Shown: positions 45,498 to 56,662, counted from the stretch's first letter. The stretch: 64,000 nucleotides of DNA from Vulcanisaeta sp. JCM 16159 (GCF_001316265.1 NZ_BBDN01000007.1:62001-126000), one strand, 5' to 3'. A program made the numbers and translations. The notes: generated by a model from the letters alone, not told the origin.

Positions 45498-46496
45498 ATG
45501 GTTAAGTTAAGTAATGATGCTCTAAGGAGGATTATTTTTACGAACCTAGGTATTGATGATGGAGACGTCATAATTGGTCCTAGGGTTGGCGAGGACGCAG
45601 CAATAGTGAAGGTTGGCAATAAGTACATGGCCGTACACACTGACCCAATAACGGGCGCTGTTGAGGGCATTGGCTGGTTTGCGATAAATATCGTGGCAAA
45701 CGACATAGCGGTTAGGGGTATTAAGCCAAGGTGGTTTCTCCTGACCTTGTTATTACCGCGTGATGTTGATGAGGATGGTATTAAGGCAATAATGTCTGAT
45801 GTTAATAAGGCACTCAGTGAACTGGATGGTTCATTAATTGGAGGTCACACTGAGTATACACCGGGTATTGATAGGGTTATTGTATCAACCACGGCCATAG
45901 GCATTGGCGATCGCTATGTAACAACCTCAGGGGCTAAACCAGGTGATTTGGTCCTTGTTACTAAGTACGTGGCTTTAGAGGGAACGGCCGTGCTGGCCAG
46001 CGATTTTACGGATGAATTATTAAGTAGGGGTGTTCCCAAGGAGGTTATTTATAGAGCAAGGAATTTACTTAGGGAGATAAGTATTGTTAAGGAGGCCCTT
46101 GAGCTAGCCGATATTGCGAATTCAATGCATGACCCAACCGAGGGCGGTTTACTTCAGGGGTTACTTGAGGTTGCCGAGGCCAGTAATGTGCGGTTAAAGA
46201 TTGATGTGGATAAAATACCCATATTACCGGAGACAAAACAAATATTTAACGCATTGGGTATTGATCCCCTTAAATCCCTAAGTTCCGGAATGCTTATAGC
46301 CACTATACCGAGAGAGCGAATGCAAGATGCAATTAGTAGGCTAGGTAGATTAGGTGTTAATTATTCGGTAATTGGTGAGGTTACGAATGGAGAACCTGGT
46401 GTTGAATTGATTAGTGGTGGTGAGGTAGTGGGGAAAGTTCGTGGATTCATTACTGATGAGGTTATGAAATTATGGCATGGGAGGTACGGCAAGTAA
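45498..46496 (+). CDS. AIR synthase-related / HypE-like protein
   Basis: This 332-aa protein has the PurM/HypE fold: GPRVGEDAAIVKVG, HTDPITGAVEGIGWFAINIVANDIAVRGIKP (N-terminal ATP-binding strands), SLIGGHTEYTPG and SMHDPTEGGLLQGLLEVAEAS. HypE makes the cyanide ligand of NiFe hydrogenase, but true HypE ends in PRIC; this protein ends in HGRYGK, so cyanide delivery through a C-terminal Cys is not possible. It belongs to the archaeal AIRS-related group of unknown substrate, probably an ATP-dependent activation of an amide or aldehyde. Confidence 0.82.
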   Translation: MVKLSNDALRRIIFTNLGIDDGDVIIGPRVGEDAAIVKVGNKYMAVHTDPITGAVEGIGWFAINIVANDIAVRGIKPRWFLLTLLLPRDVDEDGIKAIMSDVNKALSELDGSLIGGHTEYTPGIDRVIVSTTAIGIGDRYVTTSGAKPGDLVLVTKYVALEGTAVLASDFTDELLSRGVPKEVIYRARNLLREISIVKEALELADIANSMHDPTEGGLLQGLLEVAEASNVRLKIDVDKIPILPETKQIFNALGIDPLKSLSSGMLIATIPRERMQDAISRLGRLGVNYSVIGEVTNGEPGVELISGGEVVGKVRGFITDEVMKLWHGRYGK

Positions 46497-46551
46497 ATAC
46501 ACCACTGTTGAGTTTCATATTTAAATATATGAATATAATGTACATACCAAT

Positions 46552-47714
46552 ATGGAGATCTCCACACCACCCAATTGGGACGTGGCAATAAATAGGGCGA
46601 AGGCTGCTAATGTAATAGTCTTTGAAATACTAAGGAAGTACCCATACCTAATGGATCTGGCAAAGGAACTTAGGAAGGCAAAGGAGGAAGTTATTAGAAA
46701 CTTTGATTATTACATAGAACTGACCAAGAAATCCGTGGAGGGATTAGGCGGTAGGTTCTACCTCGCTGAGACGCCTGAGGAGGCTAGGGAGATCGTGGGT
46801 AAGATAGTGGGTAATGGCAAGGTTATTGTCATGAGTAAGAATAACGTGGCCACGGAGACGGAGCTTAGGCCATACCTTGAGAAGTTGGGTAATGAGGTTT
46901 GGGAGACCGACCTTGGGGAGTTCCTGGTACAAATAGCCAATGAGGAACCAAGCCACATACTGGCGCCTGCCCTTCACATGACCAAGGAAAGAATTGCCCA
47001 AATAATAAAGGAGAAGCTCGGAATCGACGTACAGCCAGACCCAGTCGCCATTGCCCAGAAGGCCAGGGAATTCCTTAGAGACAAGTTCTTCAGGCTAATG
47101 TGGGCATTACTGGGGCCAATGCCATAGCGGCCGACACGGGCGCGGTATTACTTGTTGAGAATGAGGGTAACATAAGAATGACCAGTGTACTTCCTCCGGT
47201 ACATATTGTGTATGACGGTATTGAGAAAATCGTGCCCACACTATACCATGCAATGACCGAGACCCTCGTGCAGGCGGCGTATGCGGGGCTTTACCCACCA
47301 ACATACGTGAACCTAACTGCTGGGCCTAGCAGTACTGCCGATGTTGAGTTGTACAGGGTATCACCTGCCCAGGGACCTAAGGAGTTCCACATGGTACTTG
47401 TGGACAATGGGAGGAGAAGAGCCGCAAAGGATCCAGTGCTTTGGGAAATACTGCTCTGCATAAGGTGTGGCAGGTGCAGCATGCACTGCCCAACCTACTG
47501 GGCAATAGGGCCGAGGTTCGGCAAGCCGCCGTACACGGGGCCTATGGGTATTCCATGGACAGCCGTGACTAGGGGCATAATGGAGGCAGGACCGGCCGCG
47601 ATGCTCTGCACCCACTCTGGTAATTGTAAGGAGGTATGCCCAATGGGCATTGACCTACCTAAGTTAATATTGTATGTTAAGAATGAATATCTAAAACAAA
47701 TAATGAGGAAATAA
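46552..47714 (+). CDS. LutB-like LUD-domain iron-sulfur protein, one frameshift
   Basis: The N-terminal LUD domain shows [58 protein letters not shown]. The frame changes near 47092; one more G gives [30 protein letters not shown], then [17 protein letters not shown]. The C-terminus binds two [4Fe-4S] clusters: [15 protein letters not shown] and [16 protein letters not shown]. This is the LutB/LldF form, about 388 aa, used with LutA and LutC for lactate oxidation; no lutA or lutC is adjacent. A palindromic TATA region (ATATTTAAATAT) lies upstream at about 46519-46530. Confidence 0.88.
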
Positions 47715-47734
47715 TCATTTGAGATCTTTCAACT

Positions 47735-49754
47735 TTAAAGTAACGCAATTATTATTAATAATATTATCAGTATCGCCACGGCCAGCGTAACCAGAATCAT
47801 CTCAAGGTAAGTCCTTAAGTAGCCTCTCTGTATCGTCCTTATGTACCTCGACAATGCGGTTGTTGCGTCTGGTATAATGAAGTTGAAGAATATATCAATG
47901 CCCCTGTAAATGTAGAATGCAGCAAGCGTTAGTATAGAGCCAAAGCCCGCTAAAACCACATCCATAAAGGCTTGTATATAATACCTCCTCTCGAAGATCT
48001 TCGTTATTAATCCTAAATTACCAACCCTAGGCCTTATCAGCGCGACTACGAATATTACCCATAAAACAATACCTATGGCAATAACCACAGGATCTATACC
48101 TGCTTCAATAAATATTTGGGGCTTTAATACAAAGGGTATTGCCAGGGCCGCCAGTGCCGCAGTACCTGTTATTACGTAGGCAGCAACCATCAATGGGTAC
48201 TTCCCATGCTCCTCATGAACATGCGGCGCCTCACCCTTAATAAAGTTTAGAGATGCGAACCTCGCCAGGAAAGCCACGTAGGCCAGGCTAGCCAGTAGCA
48301 TTAGTATGTACGCGCCGTAGCCAACCACGGATATAGTCTCCGTAGTCACTTCATCCATAGCTGCGTGTATCCAATAACCAGCTAGTGGTGGCACACCGCC
48401 AAGGGATATGGCTGCGGCTAACGTGGCGTAGAACGCAAGCTTCATCTTCTTACCAAGTTCTAGGTTACCCATGTTAAACCTGGTATGAGTTACGTGGATC
48501 AAATGCCCACTCACTAGGAATAACGTCGCCTTTGATAACGCATGGACTATTAAGTATGAGAATGCTACTAGAACCGCTAAAGGCACTACGTATTGACCAA
48601 TGTTTATTGTTGCAAATGGTGATTGAGGTATAAACGGCGTTAATGCGGTCACGCCCATCATGAAGCCTAGTGAGGACATTGTGGATCCCGCCAGGATAAC
48701 CTTCCTCTCATCAATCATCATCGCAAACAATGCGCCAAGTAAGGCCGTTAGGAGTCCTACGTAGACCGTCACTAGGTACATGATCTCAACGCCTGGGTAG
48801 GTGATAACGCCAGCTGCGTAGAGGGACTCGGTTAATCTCATGAATATGTAAACGCCTGCTGCGACCATCGTTGCCGAGTGAAGTAATGCTGAGACTGATG
48901 TTGGGCCTGTCATTGCTGTGAGCAACCAATCATTGAATGGAACTTGAGCGCTCTTGGTGTACGGACCAAACATAAAAGCTAATAGTAGGGCTACGGTACC
49001 ACCAATACCGAGTGTTGATACTACATGTGACCAGTTTATGGCTGAGACACCACTTACCGGCGTTAGTATTAGGGAACCACCCAGTATACCTATTGCGGCT
49101 ATTGCGCCGAGCATCGGCATGTCGCCGAACCTTATTGTGGCTATTGCCTATAGGCTGCATATGACGGTGTTGTCCAGGCCGGCTTATCGAGAATTAATTT
49201 CTCACCAAATCTACCAACGTAGGATAACTCATCATCATCCTTATACCAATGCCCTATCAATGCCCATGAACTAAAGCCAAGTCCTTCCCATCCAATAAAC
49301 ATGAATAATAAGTCATTAGCATACACAGTAAGTAACATGGATGCAGCAAAGAGATTATAGAAGAACCAGAACCAACCAAGTCTGTAATCATTGGCTAGGT
49401 AATCAAGACTGTAAATGCCGATTATGAAGCCAACCAGGCCGTTAGTAGGCCCATGTTTCGACTGAGGAAATTAACTACGAATGATACATATATGGTAATA
49501 CTACCACCTGAGGTTGGTAGGATCATCCATGGCATATTATAGGCTACAATTTTCCACGGGAATGCAACCTCTATGTACGTAGCTATTATTGCAGAGATCC
49601 CAAGACCAATAACTGCTAAGTAGGCCAGTGGCCTAGCCTTCCTTGGGTCTTGGTTAAATAACCAGTAAATAGCTATTGGTGCTGCAAGTATTATAGGTGA
49701 TAATAGCATTAATCCCATTAATTCACCAAGTAAACTTGAGAACATTACCATCAC
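47735..49754 (-). CDS. nuoL: NADH-quinone oxidoreductase subunit L (proton-pumping), two frameshifts
   Basis: This antiporter-like membrane subunit of complex I, about 673 aa, has about 15 helices. Hallmarks: FMFIGWEGLGFSSWALIGHWY (helix 5 Glu), YTKSAQVPFNDWLLTAMTGPTSVSALLHSATMVAAGVYI (helix 7-8 Lys region), and a long C-terminal amphipathic/transmembrane tail. Frames change near 49425 and 49150; both are repaired by one more G in GG runs, giving LLTGLVGFIIGIYSLDYL and YRAIATIRFGDMPML. The start overlaps the nuoM stop (ATGA, 49751-49754). Confidence 0.92.
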
Positions 49755-51236
49755 CTCATTATCATGCCAATACTCATTAATATTGAATGCACGATATATG
49801 TTGACGCTGGTGGGAATAAAAGTATTATCGCAGCTAGACCAAGCACGTATAATGGTATTACGAGCTTAGGATCAACATTAACCTTATGATAATTACCCCT
49901 AGGTTGTCCATAAAATACCTGCTTTAGGGCCCAAAAGCCGTAGTATCCCGTTAATACAAATATTGCGGCTAAACCAACGGCTAAACCAATAAATACCCAT
50001 AGTGGGTATGATGGTAGTATGACATTCACTAAGCCGAGAAATAGGTAGAATTCAGCGAGCATTGATAGAGTTAATACTCCAGAAAGAGCCATCCAGCCAA
50101 GCACCGCGGCTGCACCAACTGATGGTATATATGTTTGTAACCCGCCCATCTTCCTTATATCAAACTCCTCATAGTAAACAATTATTGAGGCCGCGGTCAT
50201 GAAGAGGACTGTTTTGCCGAACAAATGCGATATATAATGCATTGTTAACCCAAGTATTCCGTAAGAACCTAATGCCAGCCCTATTAGTAGGTACGTGGAG
50301 TTTGCCGCTGTTGAGTACGCCAGCAACCACTTATAATGATATTGATGCCTAATTACGCCAAGGCTTATTATGATGCCGCCAACTATGGCATAAATAAGTA
50401 TTGGTAATCTAAACTCATCGATGAAGTATGGGGAAATGATGTATATCCTTGCTAATACGTAAGCCATTAAACCAACGAGACCCGATATCAGAGCTGCGAC
50501 TGGTGTTGGGTGAGAACCGTGGACCCAGGGTATCCACACATGCGGACCAAAGCTTGGTAACTTAATTAGTAATCCAATGAACATCAGTGCCCATGCTATG
50601 AGCGATATGTTCTTTATCGCGGCGAGGTCCATGGTATTATTCTCTAGGGCAACCAGGACTGCGCCTATTAAGAATAATGTGCTCGCTAGCATTCCATATA
50701 CGAAGTACAGAAGCGCTATCCAGCGCCTTGATCTGCCCTGGGTATCATAGCCATAGTAATAAATTAGTATGACCGGTGTTATTAGTGATACTTCAAGGGC
50801 TATATACATTAATAGTAGGTTGTATGAGTATATTAGTAATTCCATGCTTGCAGCACATAATGTGAAGAGTAGGTAGTATACGTCGAATTGCTCAGGTAGT
50901 TCCAGGACATGGAATCTATGCTTCATGTATGGATAAGAGGCAATCTCTAGCGCAACCCCCACAAGTGCTATTGCTAGGCCAAAGGCGTTGCTGAGACCAT
51001 CACTTATTAAATACATCATGCCTATTGGTTTCGGTAAGTAACCAAGGGGTATTAAGTAAGTTTTACTGAGCGCTAGTAGGTATGAGGCATATACGAAAAG
51101 TGGTGCAAAAGAGGCCGAGGTAATTATCATGGCCGCCCTACTAAATTTTTTTTACCTATCACCCGGCTATTACTGAGGCTATGAAGGGTAAGGCTAATGA
51201 CGCTATTAGTATGGGGTCGCTGTGTATTGGTATCAT
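49751..51236 (-). CDS. nuoM: NADH-quinone oxidoreductase subunit M (proton-pumping), N-terminal frameshifts
   Basis: About 495 aa, 14 helices. YNLLLMYIALEVSLITPVILIYYYG carries the helix 5 Glu, and GLLIKLPSFGPHVWIPWVHGSHPTPVAALISGLVGL is the family signature. The main frame begins at 51130, but upstream segments in other frames (MIPIHSDPILIASLALPFIASVIAG at 51236 and VIGKKNLVGRP) supply the missing first helix, with breaks near 51160 and 51133. An SD-like GGTGAT precedes the ATG at 51236. Only nuoM and nuoL are here; other complex I genes must be elsewhere. Donor may be reduced ferredoxin or quinone-linked rather than NADH. Confidence 0.9.
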
Positions 51237-51429
51237 GCGATATCACCCTGGTTCAACGCCTCATTATTTGATGGGTCCTTTAACGTATTTTTTTACGTAA
51301 TACCTATGTAATTGGATGCTATTCATAAGCATACGTGCCTTAAGGAGAGACCGTATTTTTAAGTACTACCTTCATTAACTATTACCTTAAGGACTAAAAA
51401 TAAAGGCCTTCATAATTTACGTTCCATTA

Positions 51430-51987
51430 ATGCAGGTGTTTAGGCCGTACATTGACCATGGGAAGTCGGCAGGTTTCCTGGATGATTTAAGGCTTGGTAA
51501 GCAGAGGGTTGAGGCTAAGCAGGTAATACTTGCAATACTTAGGAAGCTCGGCATTCTCAGGGATGGCAGGACTGGCTGGCTTAATCACCCAATAGTCCTC
51601 ATGTACTTTAATAATGGGCACCCATACCTAGATGATTTAATCAAGTACTTCTACTCCGTTATTGATGAGTGGGAGCGCAGGGGCTTTGTGAATAATATTT
51701 CGTTAAGTGATGTTGAGCCGTTAATCAACCATATTAGTTATGAGTTGGGGACGCCGGTGACCGAGGTTATGGCTCGGGAATACCGTAGGGTATTACTACT
51801 TAAGGACCCTTGTTATTACGTAAATAAATTAAGTACTGATGAGCTGCTTGAGTTACTGAATACGGAGCCTGTGTACTTTAAGGGTGTTAATACGTGGATT
51901 AGGGATGTCTATGACTCATACATTGAGTTCATGAGCATGCTCAGGAGAGGCCAGGTATCCTGCAGGTCAATATTCCCGAGGAGGTGA
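51430..51987 (+). CDS. Pyrimidine-dimer DNA glycosylase-like (Pyr_excise family) protein
   Basis: This 185-aa protein begins MQVFRPYIDHGKSAGFLDD then LRLGKQRVEAKQVILAIL and TGWLNHPIVLMYF, a pattern I recognise from the Pyr_excise/T4 endonuclease V-like family and its prokaryotic relatives (start Met-x-x-F-x-P, LDxxRLGKQRVE, NHP). A role in DNA repair is plausible; relatives are uncharacterised, and the T4 active-site Thr-Arg-x-Asn is not obvious. The protein is basic at the ends and has no membrane segment. Confidence 0.6.
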   Translation: MQVFRPYIDHGKSAGFLDDLRLGKQRVEAKQVILAILRKLGILRDGRTGWLNHPIVLMYFNNGHPYLDDLIKYFYSVIDEWERRGFVNNISLSDVEPLINHISYELGTPVTEVMAREYRRVLLLKDPCYYVNKLSTDELLELLNTEPVYFKGVNTWIRDVYDSYIEFMSMLRRGQVSCRSIFPRR

Positions 51988-51988
51988 G

Positions 51989-52041
51989 TCATCCTTCTCG
52001 CCCGTCACTCATCACTTCTCAGAACCAACGCGCCTAATCAC
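51989..52041 (-). ncRNA. Candidate C/D-box sRNA after the Pyr_excise gene
   Basis: On the minus strand: C-like GTGATTA (52035-52041), 12-nt guide GGCGCGTTGGTT, D' CTGA (52019-52022), 3-nt spacer, C' GTGATGA (52009-52015), guide GTGACGGGCGAGAAGG, D-like ATGA (51989-51992). D' and C' are exact, C and D each have one mismatch. GTGACGGGCG is complementary to the conserved 16S rRNA segment CGCCCGTCAC near the decoding site, though not placed directly next to the D box. Confidence 0.4.
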
Positions 52042-52103
52042 CAATGATTACTACCTGCATATGTTTATAAGCCTAATTCGCATTGTAAGGCTGTACAGAG
52101 GAT

Positions 52104-54498
52104 ATGGGCTGGGCAGAGCTGTTGCAGGACTTGGTTAAGGAGGGGTTATCCTCAAACCATAGGAGGCTCGTGGTCCTTGTAGGTACTGATGAGGAAAAAC
52201 TCGCCAAGTATGCCGCTGAGGTCCTCAGGGTATTTTCATCAATTGTTAAGGAGCCGCATGGACTGTACATGTATCAACCCGAGTATCCCGATGCGCAGAG
52301 AAGGATGGGTAAATTTAAGGAGCTTGTTAAGGGGGTTTCCGCAAGTATTGATTATAAGCCGTACAAGGATACGGATAAGCTCCTCGGTACTACTGTCGAC
52401 TTCGCAATACTGGACTTAATGAATGACCTAAAGCCAAATGATGTTGGTAGGCTGGGGGGTATTGTTAGGGGTGGCGGTATTTACATATTCATGGTACCAC
52501 CGTTGGATGAGTGGGTTAAGCAATTAACGAAGTTTCAGCAAAGCCTATTGGTTCCCCAGTACAGGCCTGAGGATGTTAGGCATTTCCTGAAGGTTAGGTT
52601 TTGGAATAAGTTAATGGGTATGGGTAAGGCGTTAATAATCAATGTTAATAATGATGAGGTAATCAAGGAACCTGTCATTGGTGATTCACAGCCCTGGAAG
52701 CCAAGGGAGGTAGTAATGCCAGAGAGGATTAGGTTTTCGAAGGCCATTTACGAATTGGCTAAGACCCAGGACCAGGTCGAGGCCCTTAAAGCAATGGAGG
52801 TACTGCTGGAGAGGCCTCCGAGGGGTAAGAAGGTGGATGTTGTGTTGATAGCGGATAGGGGTAGGGGTAAGTCGGCAATCATTGGCTTGGCGCTGGCGGC
52901 CCTTGCTCATAGGCTTAGGAAGGTTAAGGGTAGGGCCAGGTTCGCAGTCACGGCAATGAACCCGAGCAATGTATCAACACTGATGGAGTTCGTGATAAAG
53001 GGCCTTAAGGCGTTGAATTACGATGTAGACGTGAGTTACTGGGGTGGTGATGTTGTTTCGGTTAAGGTTGGCATCTCCATCTTCATAGATTATGTGAAGC
53101 CGTACGACATGCTTAGTGAGGAGGGTAGGGATATCGTCGTAGTTGATGAGGCTGCGATGATACCGCTCCCAGTGCTTTATGGAATACATGAGAGATTTGG
53201 CAGGGTTATATATGCATCCACAATACATGGTTATGAAGGTGCCGGTAGAGGCTTCAGCCTTAGGTTTCTTAAGTACTTGCATGAGGATAAGAACACAAGG
53301 GTCATTGAGTATGAGCTTAAGGAGCCAATTAGGTATGCACCCAATGACCCAGTGGAGCAGTGGCTGTTTGATACTTTATTGCTTGATGCTGAACCTGCGA
53401 AGATAACCGAGGAGGATTATGAATTAATAAATAGACACGAGTTTAATTACTTGATTCCAGATCTTAAGGAGTTCTTTCTATTAAGTGAGGATAGGTTAAG
53501 GCAATTCTTTGGTATTTATGTTCAGGCCCACTATAGGAATGAACCGATGACTTGGGAATGATGATGGACGCGCCCCATCACTTCATAAGGGCCTTAACAC
53601 TTGGTAATGGTAAGATCGTGGTATCCGTGGAGTTGGCCGAGGAGGGTGGTATAAGCGATGAGTTAATTGACATGGTTGTGAGGGGGCTAAAATTGCCTGG
53701 AAATATAATACCGGACAGACTAATTAAGTATTGGGGGCTCACGGACTTTGCTAAGTTAAGGGGTTGGAGAATTATTAGGATTGCGACGCACCCTGAGCTT
53801 CAGGACAGGGGCCTTGGTACTGAGATGCTTAGGAGGATTGAGGAGGAGGCCAGGGAAAAGGGCATTGATTGGGTTGGTGTTGGTTTTGGCGTCAACGCTA
53901 AGCTACTGAATTTCTGGATTAGGAATGGTTACATGCCAGTACACATAAGTCCCGAGAGGAATCCAATAAGCGGTGAGTATAGTGTATTGCTTGTTAAGCC
54001 AATAAGTGAGAAGCCAGAGACGCGGCCATCTATGCAAACAAGGAGTTTAGGCTAAGACTACTTAATTCATTGCAGGGTCCGTTCCATGACATGGAACCTG
54101 ACGTTGTTAGAATGCTATTGACCGATTGGGGCCAAGCCCTGGACCCCAATTATAGTCCTAGACTCACTGAGGCTCAGGCAAGGCGCTTAATCGCGTACTC
54201 ATGGGGTCCAATGACCTATGAGAATACGGCAGATGCAATAACAGAGCTTGTTAAGACGTACTACCTTAGGAAGGGCATTGATAATATCGCATTGCCGCAA
54301 TACTATGAGGAGACCTTGATTTGTAAGGTGTTACAGGCAAGACCTTGGAGGGAATCAGCTAAGGTTCTTGGTATCAGGAAGTCAACGCTTATGCTCATGC
54401 TCAGAGAGGTAGTTAAAGTTCTCATCCAATACTATGTAAAGTATATCGAAATACCAGAATATATGATAAGTGTTACTAAATCGCAAAAAAAGAGGTAA
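52104..54498 (+). CDS. tmcA: tRNA(Met) cytidine acetyltransferase TmcA, two frameshifts
   Basis: TmcA makes N4-acetylcytidine in tRNA and rRNA, which stabilises RNA in hyperthermophiles. The first segment has an N-terminal domain, a helicase-like ATPase with Walker A DRGRGKSAIIGLALAAL, DEAAMIPLPVL (Walker B) and RGFSLRFLKYL. The frame changes near 53555, then a GNAT domain follows (IIRIATHPELQDRGLGTEMLRRIEEEA, acetyl-CoA loop RxxGxG as QDRGLG; WVGVGFGVNAKLLNFWIRNGYMPVHISP). After a second change near 54040 the C-terminal tRNA-binding tail continues KEFRLRLLNSLQGPFHDMEP. Rebuilt length of about 798 aa matches the family. Confidence 0.93.
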
Positions 54499-54547
54499 GT
54501 AGTTTTAGAGTGTTAGCTTTAAAATTAGTTGCTAATTCATTGAATGC

Positions 54548-54774
54548 ATGGCTAAAAATGGTAAGAGAAGAATCGTGATCGAGGTGGATGAGCATCAATA
54601 CGAAGAGTTAAAAAGGCTCAAGCAAGCATCTCATTCAAAGAATTGGGCTGATCTGCTCATTAAGTGCTTGATAATTCATTAATTATAGCTGAGATAATGG
54701 CTATTCATAATGATATTAAGGATATAAATAGGGCCATAAATGAAATCTCTAGATTAATTAGGGAAGAGACGTAA
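54548..54774 (+). CDS. Small ribbon-helix-helix-like protein with helical tail, one frameshift
   Basis: From an ATG at 54548, with a TATA-like GCTTTAAAATTA 26 bases upstream, the frame gives MAKNGKRRIVIEVDEHQYEE and SKNWADLLIKCL, a basic strand followed by two helices as in CopG/RHH DNA-binding proteins. It stops at about 54680, but the next frame continues LIIAEIMAIHNDIKDINRAI and SRLIREET to the TAA at 54772-54774. About 75 aa rebuilt. It directly precedes the small-protein operon and may regulate it. Confidence 0.55.
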
Positions 54775-54848
54775 CAGCGCGTCTCATGTATACCCAATGT
54801 TATTCGCACAAGTAAAGAATAAATATAGCTTAATTAATGAGAATCTGA

Positions 54849-55244
54849 ATGTTAGTGCTATTATTTAATACGATTGAGGATGCCATAAACAAATTGAGCA
54901 TCATTAAAGACCAATTATTAAACCTGAGGGAACACTATGGATTAATTAAGGAGAGAATGAAGGAAAACGCCGAAACTGAGGAGAGACTTGTAAGGCTTGG
55001 TTTTCAGCCATCCCACCGTGTAATAACGGTCCAGGCCATACCCCAGATTATAAATATACACATAATGCCTCACTCAGCATGGCTATTAAATAAGTTAGGT
55101 GCAATAGAGAATAATATTAATTACGTTATAAATGAAATTGAAAAGATAAGCAATTATTTAAATAGAATTAAAGATAGAAATGCATCTATTATGATAATAA
55201 TAGATTATACAAATAAGAAGACGAGGTTGGTGATAATGCCATGA
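54849..55244 (+). CDS. Small alpha/beta protein P1 of the secretion-ATPase locus
   Basis: 131 aa from an ATG with a TATA-like AGAATAAATATAGC 26 bases upstream, the first gene of a four-gene operon. Layout: strand MLVLLF, long helix (about 8-42), a strand pair around an IP turn (VITVQAIPQIINIHIMPHS, about 56-75), a second long helix (about 76-108) and a terminal strand pair NASIMIIIDYTNKKTRLVIM. The same layout recurs in the next genes and in the C-terminal domain of the convergent membrane protein. No known family is recognised. Its stop overlaps the next start (ATGA). Confidence 0.65.
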   Translation: MLVLLFNTIEDAINKLSIIKDQLLNLREHYGLIKERMKENAETEERLVRLGFQPSHRVITVQAIPQIINIHIMPHSAWLLNKLGAIENNINYVINEIEKISNYLNRIKDRNASIMIIIDYTNKKTRLVIMP

Positions 55245-55631
55245 GCACCAACGTAGACATAAGCATAGAAATCGATGAACTATACAAGAGAGTACTGGAG
55301 AATAAGAAGAGAGTTACGGAATACGTTAAGGGCCTCTATGAAGTATATAGCAAGATCACCGGCATTGTAGACCTACCGGTGAAAAGCGAAAAAAATACTT
55401 ATCGACATACCTAACTCAATTCCAATAATAATATATAAGAGACCATCGAGGGAGGCCTATAGGGAATTGTTCTCGAGAGCTATACAACTCCTTAAGCTGG
55501 AATATGCAGTTTACGAGATCCTTGAGGGTAGGCTAAGCAAGCTTAAGGATCACGGTCTTAAAGCCATGGTTAGGTACTTCGCTGATGTACCATCTCTGGT
55601 GGTGATCGACCTTGATAGTGCTAAGAAGTGA
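55241..55631 (+). CDS. Small alpha/beta protein P2 of the secretion-ATPase locus, one frameshift
   Basis: About 130 aa rebuilt. Helix 1 (IDELYKRVLENKKRVTEYVKGL), strand pair KKILIDIPNSIPIIIYKRP with a YKRP turn, helix 2 (REAYRELFSRAIQLLKLEYAV onward) and terminal strand VPSLVVIDLDSAKK. The frame breaks at a run of seven A residues near 55395; six A residues restore the reading. Its IIIYKRP-x-REAYRELF segment resembles LVVYVRPEEIANELM in the membrane protein at 56663 and IEVIYV...GYKDIIRDAI in the next gene. The stop lies inside the next gene. Confidence 0.6.
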
Positions 55632-56277
55632 TAAACTAAAGAACACGATCCTAGATCTTGGTAGTAGGCTTAATGAAATACTGCAAGTTCTCAATGAGAT
55701 GTATGCAATCAATCTTGATAACGAGACTGTGAGCAAATTAATAAGGGAATTAAGGAGTAAGTCATCTTCGGCCAGGTATACTAAGGGTGGCACGAATGTA
55801 ACATCTAAGGTGGGTGATATTGAGGTTATTTACGTGTTAACGGCCAGTGGTTATAAGGATATAATTAGGGACGCTATTAATTATTACACAAACGTACTCA
55901 TGGCTATTAAGCAGATTACGGAATTTAGCGAAAAACTCGGTATAGGCGATAATTATACGGTTATTATTGATGGTTCATCGATAGACGTAATCATAGGTTA
56001 CTCATTACCTGATGTGTCAGATTTACCATTATTAACTCTATCGAGCATTAAGGAGATGGCGGAAATACCCAGCGTTTTGGTTGGCATTACTGGCTTGACT
56101 GCCGATGAGTTGGCTAAGGTAATGGTGACTATTGATAACTTGATCTCCTCAATGAGCACTGGCTCAAATAGCTTTGAAACAGTTGTGAAAATAAGTGATA
56201 TAAATTACCCAGAACCCTTTAAGAAAATTGAGGAATTGATTGGTGGTGCGCATGATCATCGAGATCAAGAGATATAA
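55618..56277 (+). CDS. Alpha/beta protein P3 of the secretion-ATPase locus
   Basis: About 219 aa from GTG at 55618 (a TTG two codons earlier is possible), overlapping P2 by 14 bases. Helix 1 (LKNTILDLGSRLNEILQVLNEM and on), strand GDIEVIYVLTA, helix 2 (GYKDIIRDAINYYTNVLMAI), then the strand pair NYTVIIDGSSIDVIIGY, that is the same pattern as its neighbours. A C-terminal extension of about 75 residues (SSIKEMAEIPSVLVGITGL to the end) is unique. The 3' end overlaps P4 by 26 bases. No known family is recognised. Confidence 0.6.
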   Translation: MLRSDKLKNTILDLGSRLNEILQVLNEMYAINLDNETVSKLIRELRSKSSSARYTKGGTNVTSKVGDIEVIYVLTASGYKDIIRDAINYYTNVLMAIKQITEFSEKLGIGDNYTVIIDGSSIDVIIGYSLPDVSDLPLLTLSSIKEMAEIPSVLVGITGLTADELAKVMVTIDNLISSMSTGSNSFETVVKISDINYPEPFKKIEELIGGAHDHRDQEI

Positions 56278-56660
56278 CTCGTTAAATGAGATGATTCAAT
56301 CCCTAAAGAACGAACTAAGTAATTCATATAGGTTCATGTACATGCTTAAGCAGAATTGGAACGAGATACTAGGTACTGAAAGTAGCACTACATTGGCAAG
56401 CGAAATATCAGAAAATATTAGATTTATTGATGGTTCCTCAGAGGTGTTTTCCGTGAGAATTGTCTATAAGCCGGGCACCAATACGAGAAATAATGTGATT
56501 AATGATGTTGCCGGATATATGCAGAAAAAAATCAGCAATTATAAAGTCGGTAATCGATAGACTCGAGTCACTCTACATTGATAAGGATCGCCCAATAATT
56601 GCATTACTTGTTGATTCAATACCAATAATGATAATTATGCAGGGTGAGGAGGGTGCCTAA
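56252..56660 (+). CDS. Small alpha/beta protein P4 of the secretion-ATPase locus, one frameshift
   Basis: About 136 aa rebuilt. Strand MIIEIKRY, helix 1 (SLNEMIQSLKNELSNSYRF onward), strand pair FIDGSSEVFSVRIVYKPGT, helix 2 and a terminal strand pair RPIIALLVDSIPIMIIMQG. The frame breaks at a run of seven A residues near 56530; the rebuilt reading continues SAIIKSVIDRLESLYIDKD. The N-terminal 35 residues closely parallel those of P5 on the other strand. Its stop at 56660 is two bases from the convergent membrane protein stop. Confidence 0.6.
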
Positions 56661-56662
56661 TT

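Noticed and set aside
45498-46496. True hydrogenase maturation protein HypE
   Set aside because: The C-terminal PRIC motif that carries the thiocyanate is absent and no other hyp genes are near.
47735-51236. Mrp-type antiporter or hydrogenase subunits instead of Nuo
   Set aside because: The gene order M then L, the ATGA overlap and the helix signatures fit NuoM and NuoL better, although without other subunits this is not absolute.
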